Shown: one piece after another, positions 17,051-25,200 of the stretch
Position numbering within the stretch: the stretch's first letter is position 1
How the letters are laid out: every line of letters begins with the position of its first letter
Source of the DNA: Candidatus Obscuribacter sp.
Lineage (GTDB): Bacteria; Cyanobacteriota; Vampirovibrionia; Obscuribacterales; Obscuribacteraceae
Assembly (NCBI GenBank): GCA_021772095.1
Contig: JADYXR010000030.1
Span: forward strand, 124,001-188,000
Direction of reading: 5' to 3'
DNA: 64,000 bases
Notes under the pieces: generated by a model
What the model saw: only the letters and a program-made list of their open reading frames with translations
What the model was told of the DNA's origin: nothing
Databases searched by the model: none
Made by a program: the position numbers and the translations under genes

Positions 17051-17797
17051 ATGGGTAAAGAAAAAAAGTTTCGGCTCAGGGACGTATTCCTTAAATATCC
17101 ACTCTTGGATAAATTTAGGGTGAGTGGACTGGCCAATCTAATGAGTATTGGCGTGACCATGATCGACGACTCTTTTCGAGCCACCGCTGTGATTTCTCCT
17201 GGAGCGAAACCGTTTGTTATAGCCGTCAATCAAAGCAGACGCCCGGTTCCGATTGCAAACGCTCCATCTTGCCTGTTTGCCTACTTCCACGGTCAGATGG
17301 TCACGCTAATGGCTCTGGCTCCGCGCTCTCGCATGACAACCATCGCAAGCAACAGCCGTGACGGCGAGATGATCGGGCGAGCGGCAGATCAAATGGGATT
17401 TGGAACTGTGCGGGGCTCAAGTACTCAAGGCGGCATGAAAGCCGGACGAGAATTGGTTCGTGAAAGCAATGACGACCGTTGCATTCTTTTCAACGTGGAC
17501 GGGCCACGCGGACCAAGACATGTCGCTAAAAAATCTGTGATTAGAGTTGCCGAACTGGCGGGTATCCCGATCGTTCCAGTCGTTTGCGATGGCAGAAAAA
17601 ATTTGACGGTCAGATCTTGGGACAAATATATGATCCCGTGGCTGCACTCGAGAACGGTCTATATCTTTGGCGAACCAATATTTTTAAAAGAAGATATGAA
17701 TGACGACGATCGCGAAGCAGCACGCGCGACACTTGAAGAACGTCTAAGAGGAATGGATTCTAGATTGACTGACTTCTGGAACGTCGGAATCAATTAG
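17051..17797 (+). CDS. DUF374/LPLAT-type acyltransferase family protein
   Basis: 248 aa from the ATG at 17051, which has GGAG six bases upstream; a longer upstream frame from 16988 has no such signal. It resembles the DUF374 branch of the lysophospholipid/Kdo2-lipid acyltransferase superfamily, with 'FAYFHGQMVTLM', 'IASNSRDGEMIGRAADQMGF', 'VRGSSTQGGMKAGREL', 'FNVDGPRGPRHVAKKSVIR' and 'GIPIVPVV' in order. The family transfers acyl chains to lipid acceptors at the inner membrane. The exact acceptor here is unknown. No long hydrophobic span is seen, so membrane association would be peripheral. Confidence 0.85.
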   Translation: MGKEKKFRLRDVFLKYPLLDKFRVSGLANLMSIGVTMIDDSFRATAVISPGAKPFVIAVNQSRRPVPIANAPSCLFAYFHGQMVTLMALAPRSRMTTIASNSRDGEMIGRAADQMGFGTVRGSSTQGGMKAGRELVRESNDDRCILFNVDGPRGPRHVAKKSVIRVAELAGIPIVPVVCDGRKNLTVRSWDKYMIPWLHSRTVYIFGEPIFLKEDMNDDDREAARATLEERLRGMDSRLTDFWNVGIN

Positions 17798-17946
17798 ACG
17801 GAATATGCAGTTTTGAAATAATTGATTGGGTCTCAATTGGCTGGATCAATTGGCTTGGAGAAATTAACGCGTAGGTCCTTTGCAAAACCGATCTATTCAA
17901 TCGTTTAGTCTTCAGAAATCATTCTTGCCTCAATCCGTCAGTCCGT

Positions 17947-17991
17947 AAAAACAACAACAGGTCTTACGGCTCAGATGAGTCGAAAGACCTG
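17947..17991 (-). terminator. Intrinsic terminator after the ferredoxin gene
   Basis: Arms CAGGTCTT and AAGACCTG (17958-17991) with further inner pairing, followed on the minus strand by TTGTTGTTTTT. Confidence 0.85.
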
Positions 17992-18023
17992 AAGGTCAGA
18001 CTAGTTGTTTAAGCTAAACCTGG

Positions 18024-18248
18024 TTAAGGTTTTTGCAGCTCTGGCTTCCATTCGTCAAGAATAGCGCCTTCAATTGGGCAAGCCGAGAGACAAGCGCCAC
18101 AGTCGATGCATGTTGAATCATCGATCCATGTGTAAGCAGTACTCTTGGTGTTGGTTTTGCCGTCAGCCCAGTGAATGCACTCAACCGGACAAACCGGAAT
18201 ACAGTCGCCTATTCCTTCGCAGACATCAGCCACAATGGTGTATGACAT
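18024..18248 (-). CDS. Two-cluster ferredoxin of cyanobacterial type
   Basis: 74 aa. Cys at residues 10, 16, 20 and 24 and at 47, 50, 53 and 57 gives two cluster motifs, C-x5-C-x3-C-x3-C and C-x2-C-x2-C-x3-C. The first motif lacks the usual second Cys (residues 11-15 are EGIGD), so the first cluster may be a [3Fe-4S]. This layout, with WIDxSTCIDCGxCL and CP(I/V)EGAI, is close to the small ferredoxin family I recall from cyanobacterial genomes. It is a soluble low-potential electron carrier. It is monocistronic, with its own terminator. Confidence 0.92.
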   Translation of the reverse strand: MSYTIVADVCEGIGDCIPVCPVECIHWADGKTNTKSTAYTWIDDSTCIDCGACLSACPIEGAILDEWKPELQKP

Positions 18249-18481
18249 TTTCAGAACTCCTCATTAGCATCCATTAGTAATTGTGAGCCATTCTTCCAAA
18301 GATGCAAGTGTGGATCACGATTTAACGGAAAATAGTCTAACTCATCTGTTATGCCCATCAAACAAATTTCAACATTGTTGACTCAGACTCTTCTTAATCT
18401 GAAAACCCAGATTTGATGCAAAGAGGGGACAATAATACGTACATTGAGAGCGCGCAAAATATTGGGAGCTGAAAACGGGTT

Positions 18482-18769
18482 ATGAGCGACGTCAAAGTTA
18501 ATGTTTACACCCCGACAGGATCGGTTGTCGGTTACTTTCTAAACCCCAGTGTCCAGGCGTTTCCGGAAGGTGACTACGAAGTGTCCGGCGAGTTTTTCGA
18601 CGCCGACGGCGAGCGCATCCAAAAATTGGATTTCAATCCGCAAGCGTTTCCATACACAGCGGACTTGAGCGACCATCCAGGCGCAGCCCACCGAAAGATT
18701 GAAAACGTTTATGTCCAGCGCGGCAGGCAACCAGTCCGAATGTCTGGTAACGCAGGCATTCCTCAATAA
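18482..18769 (+). CDS. Unknown small soluble protein
   Basis: 95 aa from ATG 18482, with GGGAG about 13 bases upstream. No Cys, no membrane segment and no signal peptide. It begins with a beta-rich stretch ('KVNVYTPTGSVVGYFLNPS'), has a central acidic patch, and ends with a Gly/Arg region. I do not recognise the family. A strong stem follows the stop. Confidence 0.6.
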   Translation: MSDVKVNVYTPTGSVVGYFLNPSVQAFPEGDYEVSGEFFDADGERIQKLDFNPQAFPYTADLSDHPGAAHRKIENVYVQRGRQPVRMSGNAGIPQ

Positions 18770-18794
18770 TCGTTCTGGTTTCATACAAAAGTTA

Positions 18795-18817
18795 AGGCAG
18801 CCCTCGGGGGGCTGCCT
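18795..18817 (+). terminator. Strong GC-rich hairpin after the 95-aa gene
   Basis: AGGCAGCCC pairs with GGGCTGCCT around a five-base loop. The downstream sequence (CTAGTAAC) is not a T-run, so termination is probable but not certain. Confidence 0.5.
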
Positions 18818-18827
18818 CTAGTAACTT

Positions 18828-18905
18828 CCTCATCGGTTTCGGTGGACGTGTCTCACATAGTGGGGGCTGGGTGAGGGAACAAGGGACAAATGAAACCGGA
18901 CGAGG
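18828..18905 (+). other. Candidate structured RNA element
   Basis: CCTCATCGGTTTC (18828-18840) is nearly complementary to GAAACCGGACGAGG (18892-18905), and inside it CTCAC (18852-18856) pairs with GTGAG (18871-18875). The nested pairing over about 78 bases lies in a 310-bp gap upstream of the LuxR-type regulator. No open frame of note is present. Confidence 0.35.
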
Positions 18906-19079
18906 CATTTAAAATTGTTCAATAATCAATATATATCAGTACGCGAAGTCCCCGACTTATAGGTTAGACCCTAATTCAATATGGGAATTCCTATGGTAAG
19001 GATGCTTGAAACTGCCGATCAGGAATGGTGAGGAAAACGCAAAACCATCTCATATTCCCTCTTTAACGACAAAACGATA

Positions 19080-20369
19080 ATGGAATCCGAAACGAACGTA
19101 TCGGCTCTTGAGAGCCCAGAACTCCCGGAACGTCATCGGGAACGAATCGTTCTTCTCATCGAACCAATAGATGAGGATAGGAAGAAGTGTGGCAAGGTAA
19201 TCGTTTCGCAGTCCCCTCTTTACGACGTCGATGCCGTGTCTTCCGGCGATCAGGCGATCAAGAAATTCGCCAAACGTGAATATGACGTTGTAGTTATGAA
19301 TTACGATCTTCCGGACATGGCTGGGGAAGAGCTGATTCGCAGCTTGATTCAAATTCATCCCAATTGTCCGATTGTGGTTATGACTGGTATTGACAGCCCC
19401 GAGCTGGCTTTGAAGATTCTCAGATCGGGCGCGATGGACTACTTGCCGAAGATTGGCGAGTATCAACGTTTCTTGCCAAGAACAATCACGACCAATTTGC
19501 AAAGGTCGATGCTGCTCGAAAATCTGCGCGAAATGTATAACCGCGTCGAGCAGGCTTCACGTGATGAGGCACTGCTAAACCGGCTGATTGTCAGTATCCA
19601 CAGCTCACTCGATCTTGCTGACACGATGGAAAACGCGACCAGCAATTTGCTGGAAGAGTTGAAAGTGTCGCGAGTTGTTTGTTGTCTTTGCGATGGACCA
19701 GAGAGCAATATGCGCATCAAGGGCCAGATCACGCAGGACAATGTGGCGTCGATTTCGACGAAGAGTAAACTTTTCGACCTCTATCACGATTTGCTTTTAG
19801 ACGTGGGCGAGCGCCGCCCACTAGTCGTGGTGCAGGACGACACATTCGCTTTTGCACAAGATGTGCGCACCGAGATGGCCACTTATAAAATTCAATCGAT
19901 GATCATGGTGCCTTTACTTTATCGAGGTAAACTGACTGGTCTGTTGCACCTCGATCAAACTGACTTCATGAGATTGTGGACTGTCAGCGAAATCAATCTG
20001 CTCATGCGGATCGCCAACCAATTCGCCATCGCGCTCAGCCAGGCAAAACTGCACCAGATCGTCGAAGCACAGAGCACAAGCATCCACAAACTGACCGATC
20101 TGTGCACGCAACTCAACGACGTCGTCGAATCGACTAAAGAACTGACGCAAAGAACCGCCAGCCGAGAGCGCATTCGAATTCAATTGAGTGAACGCGAAGT
20201 CGAAGTTTTGAAGAAAGTGTCGCTTGGGCTTACCAACCGGGACATCGCCCAAACGCTCAACATCACCGAGGGCACAGTCGAAGTGCACATCTCGAGGCTG
20301 CGGAAGAAATTAGGGCTTGCCAGCCGAGCGGCAATGGTAAAATACGCTTACGACAACCACATTTCCTGA
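19080..20369 (+). CDS. Receiver-GAF-LuxR transcription regulator with degenerate receiver
   Basis: 429 aa. Residues 20-140 form a CheY-like receiver, about 160-325 a GAF domain and 365-425 a LuxR/GerE helix-turn-helix ('LSEREVEVLKKVSLGLTNRD', then 'GTVEVHISRLRKKLG'). In the receiver the position four before the conserved Pro, normally the phosphorylated Asp, is Asn74 (MNYDLP), and the N-terminal acid pair is Glu28-Pro29. The Thr (VMTG) and Lys (LPKIG) are kept. The domain is therefore unlikely to be phosphorylated in the usual way, and the GAF domain may be the true input. The HD hydrolase gene follows after 42 bases, probably in one operon. Confidence 0.88.
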   Translation: MESETNVSALESPELPERHRERIVLLIEPIDEDRKKCGKVIVSQSPLYDVDAVSSGDQAIKKFAKREYDVVVMNYDLPDMAGEELIRSLIQIHPNCPIVVMTGIDSPELALKILRSGAMDYLPKIGEYQRFLPRTITTNLQRSMLLENLREMYNRVEQASRDEALLNRLIVSIHSSLDLADTMENATSNLLEELKVSRVVCCLCDGPESNMRIKGQITQDNVASISTKSKLFDLYHDLLLDVGERRPLVVVQDDTFAFAQDVRTEMATYKIQSMIMVPLLYRGKLTGLLHLDQTDFMRLWTVSEINLLMRIANQFAIALSQAKLHQIVEAQSTSIHKLTDLCTQLNDVVESTKELTQRTASRERIRIQLSEREVEVLKKVSLGLTNRDIAQTLNITEGTVEVHISRLRKKLGLASRAAMVKYAYDNHIS

Positions 20370-20411
20370 GCCACCATTTGCGGTAGCACAGCAAGTTCGG
20401 CGGAGTAGGCG

Positions 20412-20987
20412 ATGACTAACGAACTATCTGAACTGGGCGTGATCTTCGACGCGTTGAGTTACGCTTCAAAAATGCACGCGACGCAACGGCGCAAAGACAA
20501 TAAAGACACGCCTTACATCAATCATCCTATTGATGTTGCACGAATGTTAGTCACTATCGGCGGTATCACGGACTCGAACACGCTGGCAGCCGCGATTTTG
20601 CATGATACCGTGGAAGATACCGAAGCAACAGCTGAAAGTATCGAAGAACTGTTCGGGGCCGCCATTCGCGACCTGGTGCTGGAATGCAGCGACGATAAGT
20701 CGCTCCCGAAAGAGGAACGAAAACGTTTGCAGGTCGTCAACGCTTCGCACAAATCGCAAGCGGCCAAGTGCATTAAGTTGGCTGACAAAATTAGCAATGT
20801 CAGAGATATAAGTGACTCGCCACCGGCGTTTTGGACGGTGCAGCGCATGCAGGAATACTTGGTGTGGGCAGGAAAAGTAGTCGACGGTTTGCGCGGCGCT
20901 AATCAACCGTTGGAAGAACTGTTTGATAGGACTTTAGAAACGGCGAGCATGTCAATTTCGGCGCGTGCGCAAAGCATTGATGAATAG
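20412..20987 (+). CDS. MESH1-type (p)ppGpp hydrolase (small alarmone hydrolase)
   Basis: 191 aa, a stand-alone HD domain close in size and sequence to the MESH1/HDDC3 group rather than full-length RelA/SpoT. Metal ligands expected for the family are present: His38 (YINHP), His64-Asp65 (LLHD-type ILHDTVEDT) and Asp125 (KLADKISN). The segment around 'DDKSLPKEERKRLQV' matches the nucleotide-binding loop. There is no synthetase, TGS or ACT domain. It should remove the 3'-pyrophosphate of (p)ppGpp or hydrolyse NADPH-type substrates as some MESH1 proteins do. It directly follows the LuxR-type regulator. Confidence 0.88.
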   Translation: MTNELSELGVIFDALSYASKMHATQRRKDNKDTPYINHPIDVARMLVTIGGITDSNTLAAAILHDTVEDTEATAESIEELFGAAIRDLVLECSDDKSLPKEERKRLQVVNASHKSQAAKCIKLADKISNVRDISDSPPAFWTVQRMQEYLVWAGKVVDGLRGANQPLEELFDRTLETASMSISARAQSIDE

Positions 20988-21104
20988 CCAGGTTTAGGCG
21001 ACTCTTCGAGCTGCAATGATCGGCACGGCGGATATCAATTCTGGCGCGCACGGTTTCGAACGTAGCGGAGTTACGAAGTTGAAGGTCCATACATTTCCGA
21101 CTCA

Positions 21105-21152
21105 CGCAGTTTGCAGCGCACGCAGTTCGCAGCGCACGCAGTTCGCAGCGCA
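21105..21152. repeat. Three tandem 16-bp repeats
   Basis: Units CGCAGTTTGCAGCGCA, CGCAGTTCGCAGCGCA and CGCAGTTCGCAGCGCA lie end to end, followed by more diverged copies up to about 21205 around a GTTCGA core. They occupy the gap between the MESH1-type gene and the convergent 335-aa exported protein. The period is not a multiple of three and I call no gene here. Confidence 0.75.
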
Positions 21153-21230
21153 TGCGGTTCGAACGCGTGAGTTCGAAACACGTGCAGTTCGAGCAAACCG
21201 TGTTGGGACGAGTTCCAAAACTTGTACGTT

Positions 21231-22238
21231 CTAGCGCTTGGCCGAGCGAATCAAGAACCACGACGATTTCTTCAATTCATTCACAGTCTCGTTGGCTGTG
21301 GGTTTCATGATGCGAACCGGCGCGTTTTGCTTTGGCATTTTGTCTTCTTTGATATCAACTTTTCTCGAGTACTGATACCAGACATCACCATCGCGCAAAC
21401 GAATCGCCATCGCAAGAAGCGAGTTATAGTCAGGATCTTCTGGGAATTTCGCCACTAGCTGGTTGAGCATACCGATCGAATTTAAAAGAGTACCGAACTC
21501 TAGTTCCTTGACAAGGCGCGCCAACAACGCTTCTTCAGTGACAGGTCTGGCGACTGGAACTTTCGTAACTTCTTTTGGAGCGGTGTTATTTCGACTGGGC
21601 GCGACGGCAGGCATCTCGCTGTCTTCTTTGCCCAGAGCCTTCTTCGCCTTATTCTTTTTGCTGACCAATTTTTTCTTCGACGACTTCATTTGTTCGGTTT
21701 TCAAAATCGTTTCGTCATCAGCGTTTCGGATTTCAACCGGCGCGCTGTCTTCGACCAGTTTCGATTCTCGACCGCGGTTCGGCTCGATGTATGGATCGGG
21801 AGTTGGCGCTGCACTTCGATTGATTCTGTCCCCGGAATCCGAAACTGGCTGTTCGGCATCAGCCGAAGATGCGTTTTGATCGCCCATTCCAGACTCAGGC
21901 GCGGACTCCTCTGAATCTGTCACGGCTGTCTCTGCTTCGATTTGAGCAGGAACTTCCACATGAGCAGGCAAACCAGTGGCAGGCGGATTATCGTTGGAGG
22001 CGTCCGGCTGCGGGTCGCGAGTGACTTTGCCCTCTTCCATATCGAGGATCGAAGACCCCCCCTGGCAAAGCAGCACGGCATCCAAGCCCGTTCCCACAAT
22101 ATTATCGAGCTGACGGGAACCACTGAGAACTCGATCGAGTCCCTGGGTTAAACCGCGACTAAATGCTTTTTCTGGCGAGCACGAAAGGCTCAGTGAAACC
22201 GCTAATAGTAAAAAGAATTGTTGCTTGGGCGACCGCAT
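21231..22238 (-). CDS. Exported protein of unknown function
   Basis: 335 aa from the ATG at 22238; an upstream in-frame start at 22304 would overlap the divergent AsmA-like gene. The N terminus has a hydrophobic segment (residues 6-22) ending in SCS, a possible but non-canonical lipobox, so it is a lipoprotein or Sec-exported protein. Residues 75-225 are Ala/Glu/Asp/Ser-rich, then a Lys-rich patch (KKKLVSKKNKAKK), and the C-terminal 110 residues are helical with 'LLARLVKELEFGTLLNSIGM'. It is divergent from and probably shares a promoter region with the AsmA-like gene. I do not recognise the family. Confidence 0.65.
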   Translation of the reverse strand: MRSPKQQFFLLLAVSLSLSCSPEKAFSRGLTQGLDRVLSGSRQLDNIVGTGLDAVLLCQGGSSILDMEEGKVTRDPQPDASNDNPPATGLPAHVEVPAQIEAETAVTDSEESAPESGMGDQNASSADAEQPVSDSGDRINRSAAPTPDPYIEPNRGRESKLVEDSAPVEIRNADDETILKTEQMKSSKKKLVSKKNKAKKALGKEDSEMPAVAPSRNNTAPKEVTKVPVARPVTEEALLARLVKELEFGTLLNSIGMLNQLVAKFPEDPDYNSLLAMAIRLRDGDVWYQYSRKVDIKEDKMPKQNAPVRIMKPTANETVNELKKSSWFLIRSAKR

Positions 22239-22290
22239 AAGGAAAATAAAAGTCTTATTCTGAAGTCTCTCTAGCTTATCATGACCAGAG

Positions 22291-25200
22291 GTGCCAGGAC
22301 CCAAGCGACGAATGCAGAGTGGAACACAAGAGAAAGCGTTAGCTCAAGAGACGGTCACCAGCCGTCCGATTTTGTTCATCATAAGATTTCTCGTATTGTG
22401 GCTGGCAAGCTTAATAGTCGTTTTGGCCGTCACCCTTCTGAACAACGTCAACTGGACGCGGCCATACATTGAGCGTTCTTTGAGCCAGGCGCTCAACCGT
22501 GATGTGAAACTCGGGAAGATGACCTGGAGTCTGGGACTCAATGGCATTGCCATATCGACTCGGGATCTCACTGTCAAGGAACCGTCGGGCGAGCCATTTT
22601 TGACAGCCGGACGCAGCCAGATCGGCTTGTCTGTTTTGCCCTTGATTCAGAAACAACTTGTTATCACTTACATCGAAGTCGATCAAGCCGATGTTCGATT
22701 TGTCAAAACCGGAACCAACACCTGGAATATCGATGACCTCCTTCAGCCGGGTCCGGAAATTCGACTGCTGCAGTTAACTGGAAGTCGAATCGGCGTCTTC
22801 GATCAATCGACCCCGGACATGGCAAAGCAAATCGCTCCAATCAATCTCGAGAAGGTCGAGCTGAAACTAAACTTTCCGAAGAAGAATCGCAAGCGTCCGT
22901 TTTTCATATCGTTTGTTCTTCCGGCGAAGGGCTATTCCAGTTCGTTTACGCTCGATGGTCTGGGTGTCGGTGAATTAGAGAATTGGAAAGACAATCAATA
23001 CACATTCAAAGCCGACGCGCAGAATGTTAATCCACGCGATTTAGAACGTCTAATCAAGTTCATCTCGATCACTCCTGAAAAAATCGTCGCAACCAAGGCG
23101 CCGACTAAGACTGAAGAAACGGTAGTTGCGCAACACAACCTGGCAGCAAAAACTGGAACCATTACTGAGAAGAAAATATCAAAACGAATTGGCGGCACAA
23201 CGTCTGTCGAGCAGTATGCGATCTCGAAACCTGAAGAGGAGGCTGAGAATAAACTGGCGGCAAAGCGCGGAATCCATTCCACAGTGAGCACCCTGGCTCC
23301 CGCAACCACTCACAGTGTCACAGCTACAACCACGCACACTCCGACAAAAACAATTACTCACACTCGCGCAGTAGCGACCACACGCACTCCCACAGCCGCC
23401 ACCACTCGCGCTCTCGTTGCCACATCTCAAACTGTGAAACCTGGAGCCAGTGCGAAGAGTACGAAAAAAGAGATGCTCGATGTTTTGCGCTCAATCAATG
23501 GATTGTTCAATTTCAAAATATCCGGCGAAGGTACTTTTGATAAAGGCATCAAAGCCACCATTGATACCACCGCCAGTGGACTGCAAATCAATAGCGCCAC
23601 CCTCGGACAAATCAATGCCGGCAGCACTGTAGGCTCAGTGGAGGCAAACGTCAGCAACGACAATCTGGTTTGGACCGACTTGATAGTCAAACTTCGTGGA
23701 ATGCAAATGCGCTCATCAGGAGCGCTTTCTAACTGGCAGAAAACCAATCCCGGCATTCAGGCAAACATCGTTGGTAATCTGCCCGACCTCAGCGTTCTGC
23801 AAAATTTGTTGAAGCCAAAGCCCGGTCAATCGGCATCGCGCGCACACGGCTTAAGCGAGCTGACGCAGACGCTAAGTCCAGCACAGCTAACCGGACGAGC
23901 TGAAATTGAAATCAAAATAGATGGCACCGCCAACGCCACCAACCTCACGACAAAAGTGAAGACACGCGACCTTGCCATCAAAGACATGCTGACGAAGGCG
24001 CATCAACGTTTCCCGATTTTGTGCGCCATCGGATTGAGCAATCAAGCCAGAATCGAAACTGACCTGAGGTTGCAAAACTCAGACCGGTTGGAAATAATCA
24101 ACGGCAAACTGATCGGACCAGGCACCAATCTCAGTGCCACCGGCTGGCTTGATTTGAAAAACGACAAAGGCGAATTGACGATCACAGGCGATAAGATAGC
24201 TCTGAGCAACACCGCGGTCGGTATCAGCACCAATGACGGTGCATACAAACAAGTGCTCGGCGCGATTAAACTACCCGGCAAGAACAGTTTCACTCTGGGT
24301 GGAACCGCCACAGCTTACGCCCATCTGAAGACCGACGGCGACCGCTACGCCCTCGATGCGAAGGTTAAACTCAACGACGCGATCTTCGCGCTCCGCGACA
24401 ATTCGCTCAAGCTCGACAACGTCGACGGCAATCTAGCAGTTGTGCAATCCACTAGCGGTGGAATGATGACGCTCTCCGGAATTACCGGTCGTATGGGTGA
24501 AGGCAATTTCCAACTGGACGGCAGAATATCGCTCGCACAAGCCTCCCCGATAGTCGATATCACGCTGCACGCCACGCGTTTTGACATGAAGCATCTGAGT
24601 ACATTAATGAAGTTGTTTCAGGTCCAACAAATGCCGGTCTTGACCGAACGGCAATTGTACGGGCGAGTCAAGGACGTCGTTTTGAGGGTTACTGGAAACA
24701 GCAACAATCCCAACATCTTTTTCAACGCGGTGCCTGACGATCTCTACTATCAACCTCCCGGTCTGGCCAAACCATTGCGAGCCAAATCCGGAGTTATTGT
24801 CTATGACAAGGATCAGTTGATACTGCGGGAAGTGGCACTGATTTCAAACGGAAAAACAATCGTCACCAGCATGACGATCGACAAGGTTTCCAAAGAATGC
24901 ATTCTCAGCCGCGTCAAAACCAAGACTGACAGCATGGAATTGGCTGACATCCATTACTATCTTTCTTCGACAGCTATGCCTCCGCCAATGCGTAAGGCAT
25001 ACCGAGATTTCCTGGCTAAGTACAAAATCTCCGGAATGAATGGCAAAATCTATGGCGATATTCTTTGTTTAATCGGCACCAGGGGCGATGTCATTTTTGA
25101 TGGATTGGTGGGCTGCTACAAAACTGGTGCCAGCGTCGCCGGTTATCCTATAACCAAGATTGAAGGCATTTTTGCCGCATCCGGCGATCAACTTTTGCTA

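Noticed and set aside
20899-21261. 120-codon minus-strand frame over the 16-bp repeats
   Set aside because: It overlaps the MESH1-type gene end and the repeats; its amino acids simply reflect the tandem units.
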